A DNA stretch of 64,000 bases from Salticus scenicus (lineage: Eukaryota; Arthropoda; Arachnida; Araneae; Salticidae), in NCBI GenBank assembly GCA_963930645.1, contig OZ005649.1:78864126-78928125 (forward strand), read 5' to 3'. The translations under genes were made by a program, and so were the position numbers. The notes under the pieces were generated by a model, which did not search any database, was not told the DNA's origin, and was given only the letters and a program-made list of their open reading frames with translations. Positions 45,473 to 56,965 of the stretch are shown here, one piece after another (the first letter of the stretch is position 1; each line of letters starts with the position of its first letter).

Positions 45473-46416
45473 TGAAAAAAAAAAATAAATGGCGTCGCAA
45501 AGTAAATATATATATATATATATTTCTATACATAATTTTTTTTTATTATACAAACATTTTTTTTTCTTTAAACAAAATAATACATAGCTTAGTTACTTAG
45601 ATTGTCCTTATAAATTATTATACAATCGCACAAATATATTTAAATTTCATTTATTAAAAATTATCTAATTAATTACTATATTTCAACTTACAAATATTTA
45701 ATATTTTTAGAAATATAATATTGGTATAAACTGAAGACATTCCATAAATTTATACAAAAAATTTTCATATTGGTACTGATTTTATTTACGACAGCTTGTC
45801 AGTTGATTTCAGTAAACGCTCTTTCTGATACGATAAAAATTCAATTTTAAATATCTTATTTTTCAAAATTGTTTGCAACTGGTGACTCGATGCAAAGAAA
45901 TTGAATTCGCTGAGCTTTGCCGTCTTGTCAAGTTTCTTTTCTATTTTCATCAATTTTATTCTTGAAAAGCGTCTTGATAAACTTACCTTGTCACTAAAGA
46001 AAATTTAAAGTGTAGTACATTCTTAAATAGTGCATATTTAATAAGCATTAAAAAACAATTTTACATAAAATAAAACTTGTATTATACACGATTTTAAATT
46101 TCGTAATGCTAGGCTTTTTGCATGGGTGTTATTTTTTAAATACATTTTCCTCAGTCACTTGATATAGTCATCAATAAACAAAAATTTTTAAGTTAAAACA
46201 TTTCCATTCAAAGTAAAAATTATCTTGTACAGTAAACATGCATGGGATCCGTGTTTTCACATACTGATGCTTTATTACCCAGCCAATGAGGGAAAAATCC
46301 GATTGATTTTTTTTTTTTTTTTTTTTCAAGATTCCTTTCATCTTTGTACTTTGAATTTTACTAGATTTAAACAAGGAGAAACAAAATTTATGAACAAAAC
46401 AATCACCTATTAGATT

Positions 46417-46450
<34 letters not shown>
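43651..46450. other. AT-rich interval with microsatellites
   Basis: Contains CTAT/TCTTTC runs (44455-44505), TTTA runs (44340-44360, 44505-44530), a TTA run (45343-45370), A tract (45443-45471) and TA runs (46420-46450). No gene recognised. Confidence 0.4.
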
Positions 46451-47309
46451 CACTTGTGTTCAAAATTAAAGCAACAACCTGCTTTCCCGTTTTCTTCTTT
46501 TACGTATAACTTTTAAACAAACATATGAACATAAAATTTAGAGGAACTATTCGGTTTCATACCATTAATTGAATTTTATATAATTTTAGCATGAGTAATA
46601 ATTTTTTAAACTAATAATTATCCTTTTTTTTTTTTTTTCAAAATTATGCCTTGGAACAAATGAAAAATTTCGACAATTTTAGAAAAGAAAACTTAATGGA
46701 AAATGGTGTTAAGGATGCATGGCAGACAGACAGAGACGCACATGCCTTGAAATGTTACTTTAAATCTCAACTTTTCTTTCTGTATTAACTTTCCTTTTAC
46801 TTTTATAATAGACTTAAGAAAAAAAATATTAATTTGTAAACAACGAGCACAACCAGAATAATAAAAATGTCGATAAATAGTTTTATAATGAATATCTTAT
46901 CCAATTTTTATGTTTAAATGTACATATTTTATTAAGTTATTCACATGGGAGAAAAAAAAAGAAACAGAAAAGTGATTACAGATAAAAAGATACGATTTTA
47001 ATCTTACACATGGATGCATATATGCATCTTCATCTATCTGTAATGCATCCTTATGATCATTTTTCATTAAGTTTTCTTTTCTAAAATTGTTGAAATTTCT
47101 CCTTCTTTTGCAAAGCTTACTTTTGAGAAAAAATTCCTATATATTAGCTTAAAAAAAATTACTTATGCTAAAGTTATATAAAATTCGGTTAATGATATGA
47201 TAACGACCATGCCATCCAAATTTTATGTTCATATGTTTATTTGTTTAAAACTTGTGTTCAAAAGATGAAAAAAGAAAACAGGTTGTTCCTTTAATTCTGA
47301 ACACCAGAG
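46451..47309. mobile_element. Mariner-like foldback MITE with about 270-bp inverted arms
   Basis: Ends CACTTGTGTTCAAAATTAAA and the complement of TTTAATTCTGAACACCAGAG, with TA on both sides (46449-46450 and 47310-47311). The arms (about 46451-46725 and 47035-47309) remain alignable throughout, including GTTTTCTTTT, AACAAACATATGAACATAAAATTT and TTTTAGAAAAGAAAACTTAATG. The centre has no transposase. Confidence 0.8.
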
Positions 47310-47758
47310 TATGCATATATATATATATATATATTAGGAATGATAGTTTTCTATATTAAGTAATTGTTATTGGGAAAGCACAGTTAGAGCATTGGCATTA
47401 ACCATGAGTAAAAAATTCATTTCCACTGCAGATTTTATTATTATTATTATTATCATTATTTCTTCTGAATAACATTACTCAATTTATTTTTTCTTAGCGA
47501 AATATGTCTGTCAGGAATTGTGCGGAATAACTCAATGATAGAAAATCGGCACACTGAGTCGTTAGTCCTATGTTCGGTTCTTGGTAAGACATTTCTCTCT
47601 TATTATGGTGTAATTCAATTCTCAACTCCTTGGTGTTTGGCTTGTCAAAAAAAAAAAAAAATAAATAAATAAAAATAAATAAATAAATAAAAATAAAAAT
47701 TTTACAGACACGACATTATTTCATTATTTAAAACATGAAAATCTGACATTGACAGATT
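47310..47758. other. Unassigned AT-rich interval
   Basis: TA run (47317-47334), ATT run (47436-47460) and A/TAAA runs (47648-47695). No gene. Confidence 0.4.
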
Positions 47759-48022
47759 TTAATTTAGTGCCAGAGGCCTACTGCTAAACTTGTTAATATC
47801 GACAAATTCTTCTTTAGTTGATTCGTGACGATCTAAATTCCATGATAAAGTTTTCATTAAATCAAACCAATGTGTTTCAGCTGCAGATACTGTAACAAAT
47901 AACGTTGGAAGTCCAAACTGTTTTATAGCCGCAAAACAACGTTTTTTCTCTTTTTCCCAATGAGGGGCAGGTGTGCCTTGGGGGGGACTCATGTCAAAGG
48001 TGTGCCTTGGGGGGGTACTCAT
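47759..48022 (-). pseudogene. Helitron Rep/helicase protein fragment (Helitron-like N domain)
   Basis: The last two thirds of this 87-residue frame read KRCFAAIKQFGLPTLFVTVS and AAETHWFDLMKTLSWNLDR. This matches the Helitron helicase-like N domain pattern (A.IRQLG.PT.F.T.SAA...W..L). The first part is the adjacent minisatellite in translation. The fragment stops abruptly on both sides, so it is a relic of an autonomous Helitron Rep-helicase. It is the only trace of Helitron enzyme in the window, although eight Helitron copies are present. Confidence 0.7.
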
Positions 48023-48515
48023 GTCAAAGTTGTACCTTGGGGGGGACTCATGTCAAAGTTGGGCCTTGGGGGGGGGACTCATGTCAAAGTTGGGCCTTGG
48101 GGAGGGACTCATGTCAAAGTTGGGCCTTGGGGGAACTCCAAAGTTGTACCTTGGGGGGGACTCATGTCAAAGTTTGGCCTGGGGGGGGACTCATGTCAAA
48201 GTTGTGCCTTGGGGGGACTTCATTCAATAAATCCCCATTCAATAAACCGACTGAAATAGGCCCTTAGCACTATTAAGAGTGACGTATAAAAATTCGACAA
48301 CGCTGTACCGACTGAAATAGGGGTACCTTGGGGGGGACTCATGTCAAAGTTGGGCCTGGGGGGGGGGGGGCTCATGTCAAAGTTGTGCCTTGGGGGGACT
48401 TCATTCAATAAATCCCCATTCAATAAACCGACTGAAATAGGCCCTTAGCACTATTAAGTGTGACATATAAAAATTCGACAACGCTGTACCGACTGAAATA
48501 GGCCTCTAGCACTAA
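47975..48515 (+). repeat. G-rich minisatellite, unit about 30 bp, with a larger repeat of about 180 bp
   Basis: Units of the form GCCTTGGGGGGGACTCATG plus TCAAAGTTG repeat about seven times at 47975-48215 and again at 48325-48400. A longer block including TTCATTCAATAAATCCCC and CGACTGAAATAGGCCC occurs twice (about 48195-48320 and 48375-48500). Runs of 6-12 G make G-quadruplex formation likely. Confidence 0.9.
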
Positions 48516-49204
48516 AAAAAAACGTTAAGTCACCTTACCTTCGGGCATAACTGGATGTTCACAGTGTCCTAATTAATATTAATATTATTAGTTACTACTA
48601 TTTCTTTAATTTAAAGGTCTGGATTTAGATTTAAATTGTAGTGATACTTGATATACTGATACGTGTTTTAGTATAACTTGCCTTGCATAAGTTTTTAAAT
48701 TATAATGGTTATTTTGAATTAAATAATACAATTATGTATAAGTAAAACAAATAGAAGGAAATATATAATACTTATTACATATATATTAATAAAGTATTGG
48801 ATTCATAAAATATTTCAATCTCCATTTCTCGCCTAATTTAAATGTTTTAAGATGTACTAAACGCAATTTATTCATTTATTTATTTTTAAAAATGCACGTA
48901 TATAAGTATGATGTGCGTATTTAAAATATTATGAACGCTGCATCTCACGAACTAATAGACAAAATGTATCCAAACTTGATATTTAGTTGCAAATTAGTGC
49001 TGATTACAGTTGATAATCAATTGCTACATCCTACTTTTCTTTAATTTTTTAACATGTCAGCATAGAACAAAATATTGTATAAATTCAGATGATGAGAAGT
49101 ATTTTAACTCTTCAACGTGAAATTAAAGAAAAAAAATATTAATAGTTAAACAAGATTTTTTTTTATATATTTACTGCCGATGTTACTCCTCGAACCCCGG
49201 CTTG
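48516..49204. other. AT-rich interval, no gene
   Basis: No features recognised. Confidence 0.4.
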
Positions 49205-49730
49205 TAAATTTTCCCGACACTCGGTTTCCCGACAACTCAGTTTCCCGACGCCACTTTCCCGACAGGTACGTTTTCCCGACATAAAATATTCCCGACAACT
49301 CATTTTCCCGACAGGTACGGTTTCCTGACAGCTCACTTTCCTGACAGGTACGGTTTCCCGACAGCTCACTTTCCCGACAGGTACGTTTTCCTGACAGGTA
49401 CGTTATCCCGACAACTCAATTTCCCGACAACTCACTTTCCCGACAGGTACGTTTTCGCGACAACTCACTTTCCCGACAGGTACGGTTTTCCGGCAATTCA
49501 CTTTCCCGACAGGTACGTTTTCCGGACAACTCACTTTCCCGACAGCTCACTTTCCCGACAGCTCACATTCCCGACAACTCACTTTCCCGACAGTTACGTT
49601 TTCCCGACAACTCAATTTCCCGACAGGTACGTTTTCCCGACAACTCACTTTCCCGACAACGCACTTTGCCGACAGCTCACTTTCCCGACAGGTACGGTTT
49701 CCGAACAGCTGACTTTCTCGGTATTTCGCT
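49205..49730 (+). repeat. CCCGACA minisatellite, 16-17 bp units in a 33-bp pair
   Basis: More than 25 units of two alternating types, TTTCCCGACAACTCAC and TTTCCCGACAGGTACG, with occasional variants (CTGACA, CGGACA). The array begins and ends abruptly in AT-rich DNA. The minus strand reads open over part of it, which is expected for a low-complexity repeat and does not suggest a gene. Confidence 0.92.
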
Positions 49731-49975
49731 TGTTTACAGATTTTTCTTAATAAGAAAGAGGACGGATTAAAAAATAATAAAAATAATGCTGAATACGTAA
49801 TTCGATTTCATTATTATTCAAAATGAATTTTAAATAATACTTTACTTTTTTAATCAAATTTCAAAAAATAAATATAGATAAATAAATAAAATAAAAATAT
49901 TACTCTTCTAATTACTTGCTTTTTAAAACAAAATTTGTATTATTTAATATATGTCTGCCATATGGAAATAAGTTT

Positions 49976-50016
<41 letters not shown>

Positions 50017-50204
50017 ATTAGTTTCCGAATTTAAATCAAAAGTCGGTACATTTGTAACATATATCTGAGCCAGTATTTATTTCTGAATGCATGAAATTAA
50101 GAGATTTTGGTAGCCAAATATAAAAATTTGAAGTGCGTTTTATTTTTATTTAATTATTTATTTGTTCAGAAAAATGGTGCTAAATGTGCGATTTATTTTT
50201 ACTT
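49731..50204. other. AT-rich interval with long A run
   Basis: A tract at 49980-50015. No gene. Confidence 0.45.
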
Positions 50205-50800
50205 TCTGTTACCCATAAAGTAGAGAAAGTATTGTTATAGGGTCAAATTTTCGAACGTGAGTTTTTGCTATATTTTCACGTTTTGAGGTCCCCTGAATCA
50301 GAAAATCATGTTTTTAGTGGTTGGTCTGTCTGTGTGTCTGCTATCAGCATATCTCAAGAACAAATAGTAGTAGAAAGTCCAAACGTTTTATTTTAAATGT
50401 GTTTCATATAGGGCTGCTACACTAAGCTTTTCGTTGAGAGGAAGCAAATGGTTAGTGTACAGGGACACCCAAGAATATTCAAATACATTACGTCTATCGG
50501 GGAAATTCCAGGAAAGTAGAGTTTAACGTCTATAGGCTACACTAAGCCAAATGAAATTAATATATATTTTTTATATACGTAAAAACATGTTTCATGCGGA
50601 ATATGGTGGGGATTTCCTTCACTGTTCGTTTACAGCGCTACACAAAGAACTATATTATAGAGCGACAATAGTCGAAAATTGGTGGAAGCGTAATTCAGGT
50701 TGTGCCGTGTGTATTATTACTATAGGATTGTGTTTAGGTGCACTATGTGATTGGTACATAATCTTGAAACGTTTTACAGGGCTGCAAATGTTTAAGCGAT
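50205..50800 (+). repeat. Dispersed repeat X, locus 4
   Basis: Copy of locus 1 (14221-14660) with the same head, GTCT/GTGT run and core GTGTACAGGGACACCC, continuing to a second, weaker core (TTTACAGCGCTACACAAAG near 50630) and a third (TTTTACAGGGCTGC near 50773). Confidence 0.75.
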
Positions 50801-51085
50801 AATATTCTTTTTTATTGTTAGAATAAGTGCTTTACTATAATATTTTACCATGTCCAAGAAAGCTGCTCAGGAATGGAAATGAATTCTTCATAGACATATG
50901 GTAAATAATTTATGTCTTAAGCTAAATAGTCATCGCTTGTTTTTTGTGTATTTACACATTTGTCACCGTGTTTTAAGCTTTTTTGAACATGGCATCATAT
51001 TGCCATTTATTGAGAAACTTTATGCTTCATGATAATTAATTTCAGAAATAAGAGTTTATTTTATCGCTCTAATCAATATAATATA

Positions 51086-51497
51086 CTAGCAGGCTACGCC
51101 CGCTTCGCTGGTCACTATTTTTAAATGAATCACAATAATTAATGAATTCTCAAAATTGCATTAATTTGTATCATGTAAAAAAAAAGAGAAAAAAAATTCT
51201 GATCGGGAAAAATGTCGCACCGGGTCCCCACTGTCTTCGGCAGCGTAGACCCGTGCGCTGCGCGCACGTATTCCTTCACTATCCTTATGATTTCTGAAAA
51301 TTCAATGTTATTACTCATAAACTTTCATTCTCAAGAAAAGGAATTAAAAAATATATCATTTAGCATCGGGTAAAAACTCACACCGGGACGCCACTGCCTT
51401 CGGAAGCGCAGACCCATGCGAGCTGCGCGCGCACGCTTGAGGATATACGTGCGCTGTACACGCATATTCCTTCTGAACTCAAACTTTTATTATTAAG

Positions 51498-51529
<32 letters not shown>

Positions 51530-54184
51530 TTATCATAGGGTAAAAACTCGCACCGGGTCCCAAACCCATGCGCGCTGCGCGCCTATTCCTTCCCCACCGT
51601 TCCAAGCCCTCCTAATTAACTTGCATATACCAATTTTGAACGGTCTTACTCAATTAGCTGAGATGCAAAAGAAAACCTGATCAGGACACTTTAAAATGTA
51701 AATCAGGTGAAATCTCGAATTCCACTTTCGATAATGTAAAAGAACTTTAAAATATCTTTCGAATGATGTATTAGAAATAATTTAATCATAATTAGAATAT
51801 GAAATATTGAAATTTAAAAATATTACAGCGCCATCTGGCGGTAGAAATTTCTGTAATCTATTGTTCCATTCCAGTTACTTATTCTTACTCAATTAGCTGA
51901 GGTGCAAAAGAAAACCTGATCAGGACACTTTAAATTGTAAATCAGGTGAAATCTCGAATTCCACTTTCGATAATGTAAAAGAACTTTAAAATGTCTTTCG
52001 AATGATGTATTAGAAATAATTTAATCATAATCATAATTAGAATATGAAATATTGAAATGTAAAAATATTACAGCGCCAGCTGGCGGTAGAAATTTCTGTA
52101 ATCTATTGTTCCATTCCAGATTAACAAAGCTTTCAAATGATGTATTACTCATGAAATTATTTTAATTAGTAGATGAGATACAAAAAAAAAACCTAATCAG
52201 GACACCTCAAAACGTGTAAATCAGGTGAAATCTCGAATTCCATTTTTCGATTATGTAAAAGTACTTTAAAATGTGTATCAACTAAAATAAGCTTTCAAAT
52301 GATGTATTACTTATGAACTTTTTTTAATTAATAACTGAGATACAAAAAAAAAAAAACTGATTCAGGTTACCTCAAAACGTGTAAATCTGGTGAAAACGTT
52401 CGATAATTTAAAAGAACTTTAAAATATCTTTCGAATGATGTATTAGAAATAATTTAATCATAATTAGAAATTGAAATATTGAAATTTTAAAATATTACAG
52501 CGCCATCTAGCGGTACAAATTTCTGTATTCCACTGTTCGATTCGAAATCAAAAAAGCTTTCTAATGATGTACTACTTACGGAATTATTTTAATTAGTAGC
52601 TGAGATACAAAAGAAAACTAATTCAGGAGACCTCAAAGCGTGTAAATCTGGTGAAAACTGTCGATAATATAAAAGAACTTTAAATTTTTCGATCGATGCA
52701 TTAAAAATAATTTAATCATAATTAGAAATTGAAATATTGAAATTTGAAAATATTACAGCGCCATCTGGCGGTAGAAATTTCTGTAATCCACTGTTCGATT
52801 CCAAATCAAAAAAGCTTTCTAATGATGTATTACTTATAAAATTATTTTAATTAGTAGCTGAGATACAAAAGAAAACCTAATCAGAACGCCTCAAAACGTG
52901 TAAATCGGGTGAAATCTCGAATTCCATTTTCGATAATGTAAAAGTACTTTAAAATGTCTATCAAGTCAACAAAGCTTTCAAATGATGTATTACTTATGAA
53001 TTTTTTTTAATTAATAACTGAGATATAAAAGAAAACTGATTCAGGACACCTCAAAACGTGTACACCTGGTGAAAACTTTCGATAATTTAAAAGAACTTTA
53101 AAATATCTTTCGAATAATGTATTAAAAATAATTTAATCATAATTAGAAATTAAAATTTTGAAATTTTAAAATATTACAGCGCCATCTGGCGGTACAAATT
53201 TCTGTATTCCACTGTTCGATTCCAAATCTAAAAAAGCTTTCTAATGATGCATTACTCATGAAATTATTTTAATTAGTAGCTGAGATACAAAAGAAAACTA
53301 ATTCAGGAGACCTCAAAGCGTGTAAATCTGGTGAAAACTTTCAATAATTTAAAAGAACTTTAAAATATCTTTCGAATGATGTATCAAAAATAATTTAATT
53401 GGAATTTGAAATATCGAAATTTTAAAATATCTGGCGGTAGAAATTTCTGTAATCTACTGTTCAATTCCAAATCAACAAAGCTTTCAAATAATGTGTTACT
53501 TATGAAATTATTTTAATTAGTAGCTGTGATACAAAAGAAAACCTAATCAGGACATTCTAAAACATGTAAATCACGTGAAATCTCTAATTCCATTATCTGC
53601 GGTAGTTTTATTAATGGAAATAAAAAGAAATATAAATGTAATGGAAGTAAAAAGAAAAAGAAAAAGTATTTTTTAGTTCCTTCAAATGTATTTTGTTGCT
53701 ATGGAAACTCCTATCGTCTATTGAAAGATAGATTACGTGTTGGAATAAAATTTAATTAGCAATTAAAATGTAACTGCTTTGTTTATTAATGAAATTTGAT
53801 GAAATTTTAACTGCAGGTTGGTTTTGTGCTGAATAGGTTGTATATTAAGTGTTGTGTACGAAAAAGAAAATTTGAAGCACTTTGAAATTTGCAATTTTTA
53901 ACCCCAGTTAAAGATCATGTGACATTAATGACTTGCACATGTTTTTTTTTCGTTAGAGACAGCCATTAAAATCATCTGCTGAATGCTGATAGAATGCCTC
54001 TTTTTAAGCAATAAGGATTTTTGGTCATTTTCGCGATCGATATGGGTCAGCATTTTAATTAATATCTCCGAAACTAATTAAGATTTTTAAATTCTGTTTC
54101 GAGGAAAACATCGGAAAGACTCCAGAGCATCCGTATGTCAATTCTTGTACTTCTGCGTTCAACAGGGGCTGAACGTATAAAAGA

Positions 54185-54221
<37 letters not shown>

Positions 54222-54288
54222 TAGAAAGACAGACAGACAGACAGACAGACAAACCTTTCCATTTATTATTATAGATTATTATTATAGA
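51086..54288 (-). mobile_element. Helitron, family H2, unit 1
   Basis: Minus strand. The 3' end GACCAGCGAAGCGGGCGTAG then CCTGCTAG lies at 51086, followed by T. A GC hairpin (AGCGGGC/GCCTGCT, one G-U pair) overlaps the end. The 5' end TCTATAATAATAAATGG is at 54275, and 13 further bases repeating the 5' terminus (54276-54288) precede the next unit. The interior, seen on the plus strand, has three GC-rich repeats (51210-51605), then a tandem array of about 250-bp units (51620-53600), then a GACA run (54186-54250). Non-coding. It is the most diverged unit of the array. Confidence 0.9.
51620..53600 (+). repeat. H2 internal tandem array, period about 240-270 bp
   Basis: Units contain AGCTGAGATACAAAAGAAAAC, CTCAAAACGTGTAAATC, TTTCGAATGATGTATTA and, in most, ACAGCGCCATCTGGCGGTAG. 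The box falls at 51838, 52073 (AGCTGG variant), 52500 (CTAGCG variant), 52758 and 53179; a truncated one is at 53428. Equivalent arrays lie at about 54960-55660, 57640-58850 and 60800-62010 in the next units. Confidence 0.9.
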
Positions 54289-56849
54289 CTAGCAGGCTAC
54301 GCCCGCTTTGCTGGTCACTATTTTTAAAGGAATCACAATAATTAATGAATTCTCAAAATTGTATTAATTTTTTATCATGTTGTTAAAAAGAGAAAAAAAA
54401 ATTCTGATCGGGAAAAATGTCGCACTGGGACCCCACTGCCTTCGGCAGCGTAGACCCGTACGCTGCGCACCCGTATCCCTTCACCATCCTTATGACTTCT
54501 CAAAATTCCATGTTATTACTCATAAACTTTCATTCTTAAAAAAAGGAATTTAAAAAATATATCATTTATCATCGTGTAAAAACTCACACCTGGACCCCGC
54601 TGCCTTAGGCAGCGCATATCCATGCGCGCTTGTGAGGATATACGTGCAATGTGCACGTATATTCCTTCTCAACTCAAACTTTTATTATTAAGAAAATAAA
54701 ATTAAAAAAAAAATTATCATCAGGTGAAAACTCGCACCGGATCCCAAACGCATGCGCGATGCGCGCGCACGTGTTAAGATAACGTGCGCTGCACGCACAT
54801 ATTCTGAAATGAAACTTTTATTCTTAAGAGAAGAAAATTTTAAAAATCATTTCTCATCAGGTAAAAAGTCGCACCGGGTCCCCACTGCCTTCGGCAGCGC
54901 ACTCTCGTACTCGCTGCGCGCGACTATCCCTTCCCCACTCTTTCAGCCCCTACTAATTAACCTACATATACCAATTTTTATCGGTCTAACTCGATTAGCT
55001 GAGATGCAAAAGTAAACCTAGAAATTATTTTAATTAGTAGCTGAGATACCAAAGATAACCGATTCAGGAAACCTAAAAACGTGTCAATCAGGTGAAATCT
55101 CGAGTCCCACTTTCGATAATATAAAAGTACTCTAAAATATCTTTCGAAAAATGCATTAAAAATAATTTAATCATATTCAGAATTCGAAATATTGAAATTT
55201 TAAAATATTACAACGCCATCTGGCGGTAGAAATTTGTGTAATCTTCTGTTCGATTCCAAATCAACAAATCTTTCAAATGATGTATTACTTATGAAATTAT
55301 TTTAATTAGTAGCTGAGATACAAAAGAAAACCGATTCAGGAGACCTCAAAACGTGTAAATTAGGTGAAATCTCGAATCCCACTTTCGATAGTATAAAAGT
55401 AATTTAAAATATCTTTCAAATGATGTATTAAAAATAATTTAATCATATTCAGAATTCGAAATATTGAAATTTAAAAATATTACAGCGCCATCTGGCGGTA
55501 GAAAATTCTGTAATCTACTGTTCAATTCTAAATCAACAAAGCTATCAAATAATGTATTACTTATAAAATTATTTCAATTAGTAGCTGAGATACAAAAGAA
55601 AACCTAATCAGGAAACCTTAAAACGTGTAAATCACGTGAAATCTCGAATTCCATTACTTATGATGGTCGGTTACTGGAATGTGACAGAAATTTTTGGCGT
55701 CTGCTCTTAAAATTCAATTCAAAAAATTTTCAAAATGACATATTACTTTTGAAATTATGCTAATTAGAAGCTGAGATACAAAAATGATATAAACACTATT
55801 ATAAAACGATTTACGTCTGACTTTTTCGTGGTTTTCTCCGAAACTTGCGTAATTCCGGGCTGAATACTGTTAAAAATCCATAGTATGAAATATGAAAGGA
55901 GTATCAGAATTCGAAATTCTGCAAAATATAAAAGAATAAAGGCGTTCTGGGTTTTCCGTTGTTTTCTCCGAAACAACCGTTCCTTTTCTACGTTTTTGCC
56001 CCTCCCCCCCTTTCCGTCCCTTCTAATAATTTTACACTTGAAAATATCCGCAATCGATTTATCTTTCCTTGAAACCTAATAATAACAATTTCAAACGCTG
56101 TAACTCTTTTTATTTTTTTATTTTATTTATTTTTTTTTTTCTGGCCGTTTGCTTCCCCCCCCCCTCCCCCTCAAGCCCTTCCTAATAATTCTACACTTTC
56201 AAAAATATTCAGAATCGAAATATCGGGCGTTAAAAAGAAATATTACGAAATTTCAACGGCATATCTCAATTAAAAAAAATAATACAAAATTTAATCTAAT
56301 TTTTTTGTTTATCCACATACTTTCATGAAAATTTAACAGTAGCTTTATAATATGCTGTCTAGGCCGAATATGAATTCAAATGTAACGTGAATTAAAATTT
56401 GAAAAAAATTGAAAATTGCAATATTTTTCCCCACTACAAAACACGTGACATCTTGATCGGTTGCAATCATTTCCTTTTTAGAGGCAGACGATGGGTCTTC
56501 ATGTCTGGCATTTGAAATGATGTTGCCACAGAAAATTCATACTTTAGTTAATTTTAAAAAATCTAATTGTTGTACCGATAAACCACTTGCACACTTAGAT
56601 TCAGAAAAAATGCCCCTTTCATTTGGTATCGAAATTGTAACGATCGGACAAATATTTCTAATTTATTTTCCACTTTTTCTGCTTTGAGATCGCTTTTAGA
56701 TTAGACATGAGTGGACATTTTAATTAATATCTCCACAACTAATTAAAATTTTTAAATTCTGTTTCGAGGAAAACATCGGAAAGGCTCCAGAGCATCCGTA
56801 TGTCAATTTTTGTACTTCTGCGTTCAATAGGGGCTGAACGTATAAAAGA

Positions 56850-56931
<82 letters not shown>

Positions 56932-56965
56932 CTTTCCTTTTATTATTATAGATTATTATTATAGA
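54289..56965 (-). mobile_element. Helitron, family H2, unit 2
   Basis: 3' CTAG at 54289, 5' TCTATAATAATAA terminus reaching 56965, with the 13-bp terminal duplication at the junction. It is about 2.68 kb, shorter than units 3 and 4 by roughly two internal repeat units, and otherwise nearly identical to them, including the GC-rich repeats (54410-54930) and GACA run (56852-56928). Confidence 0.92.

Noticed and set aside
47960..48267. Overlapping Gly-rich frames in the G-rich minisatellite
   Set aside because: All three plus frames are open because the unit lacks stops; they are products of the repeat.
49163..49369. A 68-residue minus frame with CRE repeats
   Set aside because: It is the CCCGACA minisatellite in translation; no start context or conservation.
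49205..49730. Regularly spaced heptamers considered as a CRISPR-like array
   Set aside because: The spacers are themselves repeated and only 9-10 bases long, and the DNA is eukaryotic; it is a minisatellite.
54055..54262. Cys-rich frames of CLSVCLSV type in the GACA runs (also near 56720, 63093, 28180, 21769)
   Set aside because: They are translations of a tetranucleotide microsatellite, not proteins.
54715..54735. CUGAUGA on the minus strand of H2 Helitrons (near 54718 and 54850 and in each unit)
   Set aside because: No GAAA follows at a suitable distance and no stem I pairing is seen, so it is not a hammerhead.
54752..55015. An 87-residue plus-strand ORF repeated identically in H2 units 2, 3 and 4
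   Set aside because: Its identity follows from the recent amplification of the units. It runs through GC-rich non-coding repeats, has no known motif, and the diverged unit 1 does not keep it.
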